The position numbers were made by a program, and so were the translations under genes. DNA of 64,000 bases from Paenibacillus taichungensis (GTDB lineage: Bacteria; Bacillota; Bacilli; Paenibacillales; Paenibacillaceae), in NCBI RefSeq assembly GCF_003287275.1, contig NZ_QEVW01000006.1, positions 1 to 64,000 on the forward strand, read 5' to 3'. Positions 8,725-18,553 of this stretch are shown in pieces (position 1 is the stretch's first letter; every line of letters begins with the position of its first letter). The notes under the pieces were generated by a model that was not told the origin of the DNA, ran no database searches, and saw only the letters and a list, made by a program, of their open reading frames with translations.

Positions 8725-11431
8725 CGGTCTTCGTGTTCTGTTCCCATTTTACAGTCAGTCCAAGCTGCTCTGAAACGAGTCTGAGAGGGACTAAAGTCCT
8801 ACCACCAGATACGTAAGGTGCTACTGTTGCACTTTGTCTTTTGCCATTGATGATGAATTCTTTCTGGCCAACAACCAGATCAATCAGCTTGCCGCCACGC
8901 ACAACGGTAATCCGTTGATTTTTGCTATCCCAGCTTGCCTGCCCACCAAAAGCATCCAATACATGCTTGATTGGGACATATGTTGTACCATTTTTCAGTA
9001 CTGGCGCAGCATCAATTGCCTTTTTCGTTCCGTTTACGGTCATGGATTTCTGTCCAAGCACTAGTGAAGCAGTTCCTGTAGGCAAGCCCACTTCACTGGA
9101 TTTGGATGGCATGGTGAAAGCGATGTTGTCAAAAGCAACCGTGCCCGTCTTCGCACGCTCATCCTGACCTTCTTCCACATTCACCACATACACCCGCTTA
9201 AGCTTCGCCGGATAAGAAATATTCAGCCCATTCAGGTCCACATTCAGCTTTTTCCAACCGTCCCAATCAATCGCCTTGGCGAGATCAGCATATACCGTTT
9301 TGCCACTGGCATCGGTAAATTCGGCACGCAGCCAGTTCAGACTCTTATCTCCCATAACATCCATCGACATGGATGTAGCAGTTGCAGATACTTCTTTGCC
9401 AGTGGAACCGTTCAATTGGGCATATGCATACATTTTCCCTATTCCTGCGGTCATGTCATAGCTCAGCTGCAGCACCTTGGAGCCGGCTTTTTCACCTGTT
9501 CCCGCTGTCACGGACGCCGATCCAGTTACACCTGATGCGTTGGTCGTGAAGTTGATCGGGTAGCTTACATTCTCGAAGTTCTCCCACATTGTTTCACTTG
9601 CCGCAGCGGAAAGCACAACCACCGTGCTGTAGCCGTCATAACGACCGATCGCATAGCCAACTTGAGCGCCGGAGTTCACAGAGGATACGGTTAATTGGTC
9701 TGCAACCACTTTACCTTTGAATCCAATAAATTCCCAAGTCAGCGAGTCCGCCGGAACCGTTACACTTTGTCCGTCTTTGGTCTTCGCCGTTACTGGAATG
9801 GAAATCGTTGTGCCCGCTTGAAGCGATCCCAAGCCAGACCCCGCTGTCAGTGAAGCCAGTTCACTTCCGCCCAACACTGTAACTTTAATGGAAGATGAAG
9901 CACCGTTACTTGTTGCAGTCAACGTCGCTGTACCTGGTTTCACACCTTTGATCGTTCCATTGCTTACACTCACGATGCCGTTGTTGCTCGATTTCCATGT
10001 CATCTTGATATCGCCTGTCGCAATCGGGTTATAGTAGGTGTCATATCCTTTGGCTGTATACTTGCCCTCTTGCCCTACCAGCAATGTTTGGCTACCACTC
10101 ACGGCAAAGCCCTTCAGCTTACCTTCTGGAGCCGTAGAGAACACGCCCAGCGTGTTTACGACCTGACGCTGCTCTGTACCGTACTCCGTGTTGAACGTAA
10201 GTCCTGCTGTCTCCTCGCCAAGCGGACGAGTTACCATCGTTGTGGAGCCGCCTCCGTCCAAGTTCATGCCTTTCCATACACCAATGCTGGTCATGAAGGA
10301 TTGCAGTTCGGTCAGCGACAAACCGCTGCTGTTACTGTTTTTCTCCGCTGCAATAATGTAGACATACCGACCATCTTGAGAGTAGCCGACTGCTGTTCTC
10401 GCACGAATGCCACCGATACCGGAAGCAGCGATATCACGGGAAAAAGTAGCCGCCTTGCCACCATTCACCAGAATGGTATGACCTCCGATCATCATCTGCA
10501 GGTTGCTTGGATCAACGGTCTCCCCCGTCGTTTTGGCTTTCAACTTGTAATCCGCATTCAACGTCTGCCCTACCGCCAGGTGAGTCATAATCCATGTCGC
10601 TGCCGTTCCATGCGCACGCAAAATGTACCCATCTGCCGGCACCGTCATGTTCAACGCCTTTTTATCCGAAATTTGGGTGATTACACCGTTCTGTACAAGT
10701 ACCTCGGTTGGTGTTGTGGAAGGATCATTCGGCCGCTTCGTTGATGTCCAAGCCGGTGTATAAATATACATCGAATTGGCGTGACTATATTTCACCGAGC
10801 CTGATTCAACCGTGTAGTCCTCTTTATTTATCCCACGCAAAGCAAACGTTGAACCATCATCTGCCTTCACGGTACCATCGAATGAATATTCATCGATCAT
10901 CGGCTTGCCGTCTTTGGTTACGGTGAGGGCATACATCCCTGACAGTTCGGATGGAGTAGATACGAGGATCCCATCCGAGACCTGTCCACCGATTGGGGCA
11001 AGTTCCCCGGATACATTAAAATAATCGCCGTTCACGGCGGCTACTGCACCATTTTCCTTGGCCATGCCACCTGTGCTTTGTTTACTATTCAGATTGCCGC
11101 CCTTGCCTGTCATGACATCCAGTTTCACATAGGGATTTTGCAAATCCACTTGAATGACGTCTGCCAGTACGTTCACCTTCGAGCCGGAACGTGTCGTTGT
11201 ATAATTGTATTTCATCAACTTCGCACCCGAAGTCAGAATTTCTTCACTCAGTTTGCTTGTTGTTGTAGAAGCCGCTGCAGCCACTGACTGCCATGAACTT
11301 CCCGACCACACCAGTTGTCCCGCTCCCAGAACCGGTGCAATCCAGATCACGCCTGCCAGTGTCACAATCGCCCATTTTTTCGCCTTGCTACCCTTAACGT
11401 CGTTCAGCCGTTTCCCTTGTTTCCCCAGCAT
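8708..11431 (-). CDS. Secreted phosphodiester glycosidase (NAGPA-like) with stalk domains
   Basis: 907 residues, ATG with GGGAGAG nine bases upstream. A hydrophobic segment (about 19-38) serves as signal peptide or anchor. The central phosphodiester glycosidase domain (about 100-435) resembles the enzyme that uncovers mannose-6-phosphate. Landmarks are AAVNGDYFN, GIRARTAVG and the glycine-rich GMNLDGGGSTTMV. A Big_2-type Ig fold follows (about 440-525), then a beta-rich carbohydrate-binding-like region (about 610-780). Two copper-amine-oxidase N-terminal-type repeats close the protein (about 790-907; TYVPIKHVLDAFGG, TLVPLRLVSEQLG). Probable role: cleavage of sugar-phosphodiester links in extracellular or wall polymers; the substrate is not known. 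degS lies 47 bp downstream. Confidence 0.88.
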   Translation of the reverse strand: MLGKQGKRLNDVKGSKAKKWAIVTLAGVIWIAPVLGAGQLVWSGSSWQSVAAAASTTTSKLSEEILTSGAKLMKYNYTTTRSGSKVNVLADVIQVDLQNPYVKLDVMTGKGGNLNSKQSTGGMAKENGAVAAVNGDYFNVSGELAPIGGQVSDGILVSTPSELSGMYALTVTKDGKPMIDEYSFDGTVKADDGSTFALRGINKEDYTVESGSVKYSHANSMYIYTPAWTSTKRPNDPSTTPTEVLVQNGVITQISDKKALNMTVPADGYILRAHGTAATWIMTHLAVGQTLNADYKLKAKTTGETVDPSNLQMMIGGHTILVNGGKAATFSRDIAASGIGGIRARTAVGYSQDGRYVYIIAAEKNSNSSGLSLTELQSFMTSIGVWKGMNLDGGGSTTMVTRPLGEETAGLTFNTEYGTEQRQVVNTLGVFSTAPEGKLKGFAVSGSQTLLVGQEGKYTAKGYDTYYNPIATGDIKMTWKSSNNGIVSVSNGTIKGVKPGTATLTATSNGASSSIKVTVLGGSELASLTAGSGLGSLQAGTTISIPVTAKTKDGQSVTVPADSLTWEFIGFKGKVVADQLTVSSVNSGAQVGYAIGRYDGYSTVVVLSAAASETMWENFENVSYPINFTTNASGVTGSASVTAGTGEKAGSKVLQLSYDMTAGIGKMYAYAQLNGSTGKEVSATATSMSMDVMGDKSLNWLRAEFTDASGKTVYADLAKAIDWDGWKKLNVDLNGLNISYPAKLKRVYVVNVEEGQDERAKTGTVAFDNIAFTMPSKSSEVGLPTGTASLVLGQKSMTVNGTKKAIDAAPVLKNGTTYVPIKHVLDAFGGQASWDSKNQRITVVRGGKLIDLVVGQKEFIINGKRQSATVAPYVSGGRTLVPLRLVSEQLGLTVKWEQNTKTVTISS

Positions 11432-11631
11432 GTTTGAAACGTCTCTCCCATCTTGTATATCAATCTTAGATATATCACGATCTCTGCCATGTGGCAGCAG
11501 ATAGCGAGATTTCTAGTATACTCTTCTATTAATAGACTACTTTTTGTGGAAAAAGTTACGCCCCGAGCCTGAATTCAGGTATTTATTGGGTTATACGACA
11601 TCCTATTGTTTTGTTATACGTTTTTACAGTC

Positions 11632-11675
11632 AAAAAAATAAACTTCAGTTATGCTTGAGTTAGCACAACCGAAGT
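11632..11675 (-). terminator. Intrinsic terminator
   Basis: Minus-strand 13-bp stem with two G-T pairs (ACTTCGGTTGTGC with GCATAACTGAAGT) and a T-rich tail. It lies about 85 bp after the gene remnant ending at 11761, which suggests that the remnant was once a transcribed gene. Confidence 0.75.
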
Positions 11676-11760
11676 CTATTTGGAGTAGATCTGGCTGTTG
11701 AAACAATTGATGTAACCAAATCAACGTTGTTTCTACATTTAGGAACGTTGAAGCTAATAT

Positions 11761-11921
11761 TTACGACGACGGTTTTGAAATGATAAACTCACCAATAATT
11801 GTTGTTCCATCTTTCTCGTACACGGGTATGTTTCGATCCATCTTCTGCTGACTCTGCTATTGCAACGCTTCTTCAGGTGTTCTGTGATCTAGACCAAGAC
11901 CAGAAATATCTAGTATTAAAT
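11761..11921 (-). pseudogene. Probable 3' remnant of a degraded gene
   Basis: In one minus-strand frame, a protein-like stretch (GLDHRTPEEALQ, one stop codon, then QSQQKMDRNIPVYEKDG and TTIIGEFIISKPSS) ends at a TAA at 11761. Local composition looks coding, and an intrinsic terminator follows. No start with a ribosome site is visible, and a terminator hairpin of the upstream gene sits at its 5' side. An intact 26-residue peptide from the ATG at 11841 is the alternative. I do not recognise the family. Confidence 0.4.
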
Positions 11922-11923
11922 AT

Positions 11924-11965
11924 AAAAAAGGACCATTTCAAGAAATAAGCTTCTTGAAATGGTCC
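11924..11965 (-). terminator. Intrinsic terminator of the SLH protein gene
   Basis: Perfect 15-bp minus-strand stem (GGACCATTTCAAGAA and its complement) with a six-base loop and a T6 tail, about 65 bp after the stop at 12028. Confidence 0.92.
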
Positions 11966-12027
11966 AGCATATTACGTTCGTTATCGTGACTATTCCTAAA
12001 TAACATTATTGAAATATCATTTCGTTT

Positions 12028-15000
12028 CTACAAGTATCCTAACTTATCCAACACACGCTTCAACATTACCGCTGCTTGTGCACGAGTAGCATTACCTTGA
12101 GGGACAAACGTTTTTGACGTCATACCCTGGATAATTCCTTCTTGCACTGCTTTGGCGACAGAATCCTTGGATTGGATTTTGTTGCTGTCCTTGAACTTCG
12201 ATAACGTGGAGGCAGCTGAAGATTGCAGTGAGACCGTTTTTCCACCATAATTCATAGCCCGAACCATCATAATGGACATCTGTTCACGGGTAATTGGACG
12301 GTCTGGCTTGAAGGTACCATCCGTATTCCCTGTAATAATTCCTGCTTCAGCAGCTGCACCGATATAAGCACTCGTTGTGCCACCGCCCAAAACATCACGG
12401 AAACGGCCTGCAGCTGTTTGGTTCCCCGGCAGCCCCAATCCTCTTGCTACTAATTCAGCAAATTCTGCGCGTGTAATATTTTGATTTGGTCCATAGAAAG
12501 AACCGTTCGGTGTACCGATAATCCATTTGGCAGAAAGCTCTTTAATGACTGCACTAGCCCAATGGGAGGATGTATCCTGGTAGTTTACGATATGAGTAAC
12601 AGGAACAACCGTTTGATTGCCATTCAACTGTCCTTGGACAACCACACCATTAATCGTGGTTTTAAATGAGCTAGGTACGTTAGATAGGATAAATGTTCCT
12701 GGATCCATATAGGTTAGCCCTGAAGTTGTTGTCGTTGTTTTCAACGGCAACTGTATAGAGAGCAGGCTTTTAATATTTTGCTCCACACGTAGGTTGTTAT
12801 TTCCGTTAAATGCTGACAAGTATATATTCGTATTATTACCTAACTTCTGTGCGCCTGCTGCTAGTAACAAGCCATCCAATGTACCTGATCCGGAGACCGG
12901 TACTGTCTCGATCTGTACATAAAGATAGGAAGAACCTACACTCGTTGATCCCCCCACGTCCTGAATTATGGAGGACACATCCAAACCAGACAAGGGAAGT
13001 GTCCATAAGCGATTACCATATTTGATTCCAATTGAACCCGTTCGATTGCTCGATGCCAACTGAGCCAATGCGCTCAGTGGGAAGCCAACATATGCCGAAG
13101 ATTCATCAGCATTCATCTCAAATACAACAGGCTGTGCCGTTTTTCCAACCGTCCTTGCATACTCAAAGGCCTGAAGCAATTTGGCAGCATCTACGTTAAA
13201 TTGGCGAGTTGAGAGATTGTTGCGAGTCATTGCTGACACATTGGTAGCCGTATCATTACTCATGACAATAACAGCCTGACCATAACTCGATGCATCTAAT
13301 TCTGTCAACCAGGAAGGACGACCATTCGTTTGATTACCTGTGGAACTGCCATTAACCTGTAAGTTAATTGGCCCGAAAGCTACAATTGTGTTATTTAATG
13401 CATCTCTTAGTGGAACGGCTCCCGGAACGTAACTAACCGTTCCCGTCTGTCCAGATGTAACTGAACTTGATAGCTTCAGAGTTACTACGGAACCTGAACT
13501 TGCAGCTGAAAGTACACTTACCGTAGAACCACCAAGCTGTACATTGAACTGCGACGAAGTAAGAGCAGTCTGAGCTTGAAGTGGGTCCTTAAAGTTAATG
13601 GACACGGTATCTCCTTGGAGGACAGCCGAGAGAATTTTTCCGTTTCCATAGGTGTAGGTCACTGGCGCCAAGTTAATGTAACCAGCCGGGTTGCCATTCA
13701 AATCGGTTAATCTCAACGTTCCAGGCACGTAGGATAAACTAACATTTTGTGTACTTGAAACGGCACTTGCCAAGGTTAAGGTAACCAAGTCATCCTCAAT
13801 CTCTGTATCATTTACAAACACTGCCTTCCCATCTACCAATACGGAGTATTGACTCTTTAGGGGCTTGTTCGTCCTACTAAGCGGTTCATTGTAACGAATC
13901 CATAATGTTGATCCGCTTACTTCTGCGTTTTTAAATTCGGGAGCTTTTGTATCAAGACTATTGCGAACGTAGAATCCACTGAAGCCGGCAAGCGCCTGTC
14001 CACGGGTGTCTTTTACAGGCCATGAGCCTGGTTCATACGATACTCTAACCACTTCCCCATTTTGTATGGAACGGCTGAGGCTGAGTGTCACCAGAGAACT
14101 GCTGTTGGTAGAAATGCTGTTAATTCCCACTGATGTGCCGTCAGCAGTAACACTAAACTGTCTTACAGCATCACTTGAATTGATATAGACCGTCTCTGGG
14201 TAATACAAATTAATCGTACTATTATAAGCTGTACCTTCACGTGGTTTGGACATGATGGAATCCAGATTATTCTCCACATCTCTGGCAGAGAATGCTGCTG
14301 CAGCGTTAAAAGACAAATCTTGAATTTTACGAGTTCCTGTTCCCGGGGCGTACGCAATTCTAACAACCTGTCCTACCGCTACACCCGTGTCCAGTACAAC
14401 ATAGACACTATCTCCTGAGACATAGGAAGTACTCACATTCCGGTTCTCTCCGTTAACCGTGACCGTGAAGCTGGAAGCAAACGGATCAATACTTGAGAGC
14501 AACTCGTCATATGTCAAACGTATGATGCTATTGCTGTACATTTTAGCTGTCTTTAAAACTGGAGCGGTGGTATCCGAGCCCAATGTCCTGAATGTCCATG
14601 AGTTTGCCCCATTCAATCCAGTAAACAGATTCCCCGCGTTATCCCGCAAAAAGCCTCCTAAAATATCCACAGTATATGTGGTATTGCTCGTTAGTCCGCT
14701 TAACGGGATAATCCTTAATTGCCGATTATTAGTACTGTTGAGTAATACCGTTGCCGGTACTGCAACACCATTTGCATTTTTTAATGTAACCGCTCCAGTG
14801 ATGTAAGCTGAGCTCAGCTCTTTGCTGAATGTCACTGTAAGTTCATTCGTTAAAGAAACATTGCTTGCTCCATTAGTCGGAGATAACGAGGATACGGTTA
14901 ATGCTGATGGATCAGAAGAAAACGCAGTGAAGTTCCATTCTCCTCGGCTAATCCCTTTTACATCATTACCAACGCTGTCCCTTAATACCCCTTCAGGTAT

Positions 15001-15759
15001 CACAACGGAGTATGTAGTGTTATTTGAAAAGTTGTTCGTTGGATCAATAGTGAGCGTTCTACCATTTATCACAATTCGCGGTGAACCTGTTGCTATATCC
15101 AATTCTTCTACGACCGAACTTCCCTGGAAAATCTGAATTTTGCCTGCACCAGCTGAAATACTGTCACTGTAAGTCAACTGTATGTTGGATGTAGTTGGAA
15201 CAGATACTGCTCCTAAAGTCGGGTAATAGGAGCTTACCTTAGCTGTTCCAATTCCCTGGGTGCTAAACTTCCATTGCTGCGATGTCAGACCTTTGACCGT
15301 AGTTCCTCCATCAGCAGTTACCAAGGAACCTGAATCAAATTGCACATAGTATGTTCCTCCAGATAACAGTGGATGAGCAATACTCACTTCTTTTCCTACT
15401 CCTTCAACACTCTCAGGTGCATCTGGATCTGTTAGAGTTCCTTTAATTTTCACATCAGAACTATCCATTTTAATAGTAGCCACTGCTGTATTGTCCTGAA
15501 AACGCTTGATTACTACATTTCCCGCAGCGCTACCAGACTTCTTAACCGCTTCCTTAAACCGAACAACGAGTGGTGCTGCGCCGTCAACGTCCGTTGCTCC
15601 CACCACAGGGACTGTAGCCTCGATCAATGTGTCGTTAAATTCATCGGCGGCATACACCGTATTTGTGTTCATAAACGGGATACCTTGCCAACCTTGAATA
15701 GACATTAGCACGATTAACAGTCCGATGATCCCCCTGCGAGCCGTTCTTTTTAAACTCAC
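12028..15759 (-). CDS. Large SLH-anchored surface protein with Ig-like and SwmB-like repeats
   Basis: About 1243 residues from the GTG at 15759, which has an excellent AGGAGGAAGG site; an in-frame ATG at 15813 has none. The signal peptide has RTARRG plus a hydrophobic core and ends near VYAADEF. Three Big_5-type Ig repeats follow (about 40-395), with TFSKEL- and GVLRDSVGN-type motifs. Next are at least four SwmB-like repeats (about 400-825), each carrying SYxPG and a DxxGN-like turn. After a region of unknown fold, three C-terminal SLH domains (about 1055-1243) have ITRAEFAELVARGLGL, ITREQMSIMM and ATRAQAAVMLKR. SLH domains bind pyruvylated wall polymer, fitting the csaB block upstream. A terminator follows. 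Confidence 0.9.
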   Translation of the reverse strand: MSLKRTARRGIIGLLIVLMSIQGWQGIPFMNTNTVYAADEFNDTLIEATVPVVGATDVDGAAPLVVRFKEAVKKSGSAAGNVVIKRFQDNTAVATIKMDSSDVKIKGTLTDPDAPESVEGVGKEVSIAHPLLSGGTYYVQFDSGSLVTADGGTTVKGLTSQQWKFSTQGIGTAKVSSYYPTLGAVSVPTTSNIQLTYSDSISAGAGKIQIFQGSSVVEELDIATGSPRIVINGRTLTIDPTNNFSNNTTYSVVIPEGVLRDSVGNDVKGISRGEWNFTAFSSDPSALTVSSLSPTNGASNVSLTNELTVTFSKELSSAYITGAVTLKNANGVAVPATVLLNSTNNRQLRIIPLSGLTSNTTYTVDILGGFLRDNAGNLFTGLNGANSWTFRTLGSDTTAPVLKTAKMYSNSIIRLTYDELLSSIDPFASSFTVTVNGENRNVSTSYVSGDSVYVVLDTGVAVGQVVRIAYAPGTGTRKIQDLSFNAAAAFSARDVENNLDSIMSKPREGTAYNSTINLYYPETVYINSSDAVRQFSVTADGTSVGINSISTNSSSLVTLSLSRSIQNGEVVRVSYEPGSWPVKDTRGQALAGFSGFYVRNSLDTKAPEFKNAEVSGSTLWIRYNEPLSRTNKPLKSQYSVLVDGKAVFVNDTEIEDDLVTLTLASAVSSTQNVSLSYVPGTLRLTDLNGNPAGYINLAPVTYTYGNGKILSAVLQGDTVSINFKDPLQAQTALTSSQFNVQLGGSTVSVLSAASSGSVVTLKLSSSVTSGQTGTVSYVPGAVPLRDALNNTIVAFGPINLQVNGSSTGNQTNGRPSWLTELDASSYGQAVIVMSNDTATNVSAMTRNNLSTRQFNVDAAKLLQAFEYARTVGKTAQPVVFEMNADESSAYVGFPLSALAQLASSNRTGSIGIKYGNRLWTLPLSGLDVSSIIQDVGGSTSVGSSYLYVQIETVPVSGSGTLDGLLLAAGAQKLGNNTNIYLSAFNGNNNLRVEQNIKSLLSIQLPLKTTTTTSGLTYMDPGTFILSNVPSSFKTTINGVVVQGQLNGNQTVVPVTHIVNYQDTSSHWASAVIKELSAKWIIGTPNGSFYGPNQNITRAEFAELVARGLGLPGNQTAAGRFRDVLGGGTTSAYIGAAAEAGIITGNTDGTFKPDRPITREQMSIMMVRAMNYGGKTVSLQSSAASTLSKFKDSNKIQSKDSVAKAVQEGIIQGMTSKTFVPQGNATRAQAAVMLKRVLDKLGYL

Positions 15760-15906
15760 CGTTCCTTCCTCCTCATCCTGTTTCATTTCAACTGTCTGAT
15801 GCACAGACCTCATTATGTATGTCGGTTACATTACCAATTTTCTTTAGTTAAAAGGTAATAAAAGGAATTCTTTTGTTTTTCTCCACAGTCCTTAGTACTT
15901 TCACAC

Positions 15907-15942
15907 AAAAAGCCCCTGATTCCTCATCGGAACCAAGGGCTT
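15907..15942 (-). terminator. Intrinsic terminator of metK
   Basis: Minus-strand 14-bp stem (AAGCCCTTGGTTCC with GGAATCAGGGGCTT, two G-T pairs), loop GATGA, T5 tail, about 25 bp after the metK stop. Confidence 0.9.
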
Positions 15943-15965
15943 CTATTGATGACTTTATTGTTAAC

Positions 15966-17168
15966 TTACAGACCTGCTTGCTCTTTCAAAACGTCTGCTT
16001 TGTCCACTTGTTCCCAAGGTACATCCAGATCTGTACGGCCGAAGTGACCGTAAGCAGCCGTTTGTCTGTAGATTGGGCGACGCAGATCCAGCATACGGAT
16101 AATACCAGCCGGACGAAGATCGAAGTTGTTACGCACAAGCTCAACCAATTTCTCTTCGCTGACTTTGCCTGTTCCGTATGTATCCACGTTGATCGATACC
16201 GGGTTGGCTACACCAATCGCGTATGCGAGCTGGATTTCCACTTTGTCGGCAAGACCTGCAGCAATAAGGTTTTTCGCAACATAACGAGCTGCATAAGCTG
16301 CGGAACGGTCTACTTTTGTTGGATCTTTACCGGAGAACGCGCCACCGCCGTGACGTGCATAACCGCCGTAGGTATCTACGATGATTTTACGTCCAGTCAG
16401 GCCTGCATCTCCCTGAGGTCCGCCAATAACGAAACGTCCAGTTGGGTTGATGAAATATTTAGTCTGCTCATCCAGCAATTCAGCTGGAACGACAGGCAGA
16501 ATTACGTGTTCTTTGATGTCTTTTTGGATCTGCTCTAATGTGGTCTCTTCAGCATGCTGAGTAGACACGACTATCGTATCAACACGCACCGGTTTGTCAC
16601 CGTCGTATTCAATCGTTACTTGAGTTTTACCATCCGGACGGAGATATTCCAATGTACCGTTTTTACGCACTTCAGCCAAACGGCGAGCGATACGATGGGA
16701 TAATGCGATTGGCAAAGGCATGAGTTCAGGTGTTTCGTTGGTTGCAAAACCAAACATCAGACCTTGGTCACCGGCACCAATGTTCTCTGTCTCGCGAGCC
16801 ATTTGTTCCGGGTCACGGTTCTCCAGAGCTGCGTTAACGCCTTGGGCGATGTCAGCAGACTGCTCGTTCAGAGAAGTCAGGACTGCACAAGTATTATAAT
16901 CGAAACCGAACTTGGCACGAGTGTACCCGATTTCCTTAATCGTATTACGAACGATGGACGGAATGTCCACATATTCAGATGCGGAGCTGATCTCACCGAT
17001 GACAAGCACAAGTCCTGTTGCTACGGAAACTTCGCACGCTACACGAGCGTTTGGATCATTCGCCAGGAACGCGTCCAACACGGCGTCCGAGATCTGATCG
17101 CAAATTTTATCCGGATGTCCTTCAGTTACAGACTCCGATGTGAATAGATGTCGGCCTTTAATAGACAT
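15966..17168 (-). CDS. metK: S-adenosylmethionine synthase
   Basis: MetK makes S-adenosylmethionine from ATP and methionine in the cytoplasm. The product is 400 residues from the ATG at 17168 ([20 protein letters not shown]), the usual family length; the upstream in-frame ATG at 17216 is unlikely. Conserved motifs include [25 protein letters not shown] and [26 protein letters not shown] lies about 11 bases before the start. No SAM-I (S-box) leader could be found in the 160 bp upstream, although metK is a classic S-box gene in Bacillus. A terminator-like hairpin lies in the leader instead. Confidence 0.97.
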   Translation of the reverse strand: MSIKGRHLFTSESVTEGHPDKICDQISDAVLDAFLANDPNARVACEVSVATGLVLVIGEISSASEYVDIPSIVRNTIKEIGYTRAKFGFDYNTCAVLTSLNEQSADIAQGVNAALENRDPEQMARETENIGAGDQGLMFGFATNETPELMPLPIALSHRIARRLAEVRKNGTLEYLRPDGKTQVTIEYDGDKPVRVDTIVVSTQHAEETTLEQIQKDIKEHVILPVVPAELLDEQTKYFINPTGRFVIGGPQGDAGLTGRKIIVDTYGGYARHGGGAFSGKDPTKVDRSAAYAARYVAKNLIAAGLADKVEIQLAYAIGVANPVSINVDTYGTGKVSEEKLVELVRNNFDLRPAGIIRMLDLRRPIYRQTAAYGHFGRTDLDVPWEQVDKADVLKEQAGL

Positions 17169-17324
17169 TGAAGTTTCAACCTCCCATAACGAGTAGTATG
17201 GCGATTGCCCGAACAAAACATTTACGTTGATTCGTTCACTGTACCCTCGAAAGCTTTCCGGGCGGAATAAGGACGCAGGGTCCGCAGTTACGAAGATAAG
17301 GATTTTTCAGGTAATGGCCTCAAC

Positions 17325-17356
17325 AAAAAATCAACCTTTCCCTAGCGGAAAAGGTT
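17325..17356 (-). terminator. Terminator/attenuator hairpin between the SASP gene and metK
   Basis: Minus-strand stem AACCTTTTCC/GGGAAAGGTT with a short loop and T6. It can end SASP transcripts. It also lies about 10 bases after the likely start point of the metK promoter at 17373-17401, so metK mRNA would have to read through it. Confidence 0.8.
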
Positions 17357-17372
17357 GCGTACCTCAACTGCC

Positions 17373-17401
17373 ATCTTAACGTATTTGTCAAGACGTGTCA
17401 A
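17373..17401 (-). promoter_or_regulatory. Sigma-A type promoter for metK
   Basis: Minus-strand TTGACA, 17 bp, TAAGAT. It lies between the SASP stop and the hairpin at 17325-17356, about 200 bases upstream of the metK start. Confidence 0.55.
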
Positions 17402-17425
17402 ACGGATTGGGATAAGGAAAACACC

Positions 17426-17698
17426 CTATAAGTGCTGCTGTGCCTGGCGAATCAGCCTTTTTGTAATCTCTCCACCGACCGATCCATTCTCACGGGAAGT
17501 CAGATGGCCCCAGCCTTTGTACTGGCCATAGGAGTGATCACTTACCTCACCCAGTTCAGAACCAAATTCGGTATCTGCACCAGCAAGACCTCTACCGCCA
17601 TATCCCACATTCAGACCGAACTCAGCGGCAATTTCATACTTCATCTGATCCAACATCTGACGACTTTCGGGTACCACTTTGCGGTTGCTTCTAGCCAT
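17426..17698 (-). CDS. Alpha/beta-type small acid-soluble spore protein
   Basis: 90 residues. The protein has both conserved SASP signatures: [11 protein letters not shown] near 18-28, which includes the GPR protease cleavage region, and [16 protein letters not shown] near the C-terminus. These proteins coat forespore DNA, protect it from UV and are degraded at germination. It is slightly longer than the usual 60-72 residues because of a glycine-rich central part ([15 protein letters not shown]). Expression would be expected from a forespore sigma-G promoter, which I did not locate with confidence. Confidence 0.93.
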   Translation of the reverse strand: MARSNRKVVPESRQMLDQMKYEIAAEFGLNVGYGGRGLAGADTEFGSELGEVSDHSYGQYKGWGHLTSRENGSVGGEITKRLIRQAQQHL

Positions 17699-17845
17699 GA
17701 TTCCTGCACCTCCGGTTATTGGTTGTGTACAGTTATAGAGTGAACAGGAACAAGGCTGGCTAGCCGTATTAATGTTTGTTAGAACTGGTTAATCTGAACA
17801 AATAAAATGCATATGAACGAATAATTCCATTACACGCTGCACAAC

Positions 17846-18415
17846 CTATTTCAACGAGTATCCACCACGTACCATGACAGTCAGGCTGTACTTGTTACCA
17901 TCCAATACCGCTATACCCCGTCCATCTCTTGGAAAAGAGAGCAAGTGATTGGTCGGTGCTGTCTGACCATTCGTCAAATCAACCCCGTCCGTCAGATCAG
18001 CTACACCATTCGTACCTTCACTGACGATCACAGCTTTACCGCTACGCACAATGAACTCCGCGCCAGATGCACCGATTAGCTGTTGACCTGGCTTAACGGT
18101 CACAATCTCAACAGCATCAGAGGCGCCAGAGACCAATGGAGGAAGCGTTGTGTCTCCACCCGTGCTGCCTGAGTTGCCCGTTCCCGTAGAGCCGCTGTTA
18201 CTACTACCTGACGTATTTCCAGACCCTGTGTTCGTGCCTCCACCCAAAGCCTTCTGAATTTGCTGATCAACATAACTCTTCGTCACTACCGGATCATCTG
18301 CTGTTCCCGGTTGACTTGTGCCTGCACCTATTGCTGTATTGCTGTATACAGACCCTACCCACACGCCAACACCAATCGCTAGTGCAGCCAGGGATACCTT
18401 CATATAAGGTTTCAT
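17846..18415 (-). CDS. Exported protein of unknown function
   Basis: 189 residues. An N-terminal hydrophobic helix (about 8-26) is followed by a short segment with VTKSYVDQQIQ (about 43-53), a Gly/Ser/Thr linker (about 58-90) and a beta-rich C-terminal domain of about 95 residues. The C-terminal part (EIVTVKPGQQLIGASGAEF, FIVRSGKAVIVSEG) suggests a small beta-sandwich or barrel outside the membrane. The YVDQQI plus glycine linker arrangement recurs in exported proteins of related bacteria, but I know no function. The gene stands alone between a bidirectional terminator and the SASP gene. Confidence 0.75.
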   Translation of the reverse strand: MKPYMKVSLAALAIGVGVWVGSVYSNTAIGAGTSQPGTADDPVVTKSYVDQQIQKALGGGTNTGSGNTSGSSNSGSTGTGNSGSTGGDTTLPPLVSGASDAVEIVTVKPGQQLIGASGAEFIVRSGKAVIVSEGTNGVADLTDGVDLTNGQTAPTNHLLSFPRDGRGIAVLDGNKYSLTVMVRGGYSLK

Positions 18416-18483
18416 GTGATTTATTTTCCTCCTCTGGTAATCTATTAACTTTAACTATAGAGAAAAAGTAGGGATGCGACAAG

Positions 18484-18522
18484 CAAAACCTCGCTTCCAT
18501 TTCTCTGGAAACGAGGTTTTTT
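18484..18522 (-). terminator. Intrinsic terminator, likely bidirectional
   Basis: Stem AAAACCTCG-TTCC/GGAA-CGAGGTTTT. There are four T after the minus-strand stem and six on the plus strand. It lies about 30 bp after the stop of the gene ending at 18554. Confidence 0.8.
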
Positions 18523-18553
18523 GGATAAATCACTAATCATACAACGACTTCGT

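Noticed and set aside
17169..17420. SAM-I riboswitch before metK
   Set aside because: The conserved S-box helices and the GGCAACC-type core could not be found on the minus strand.
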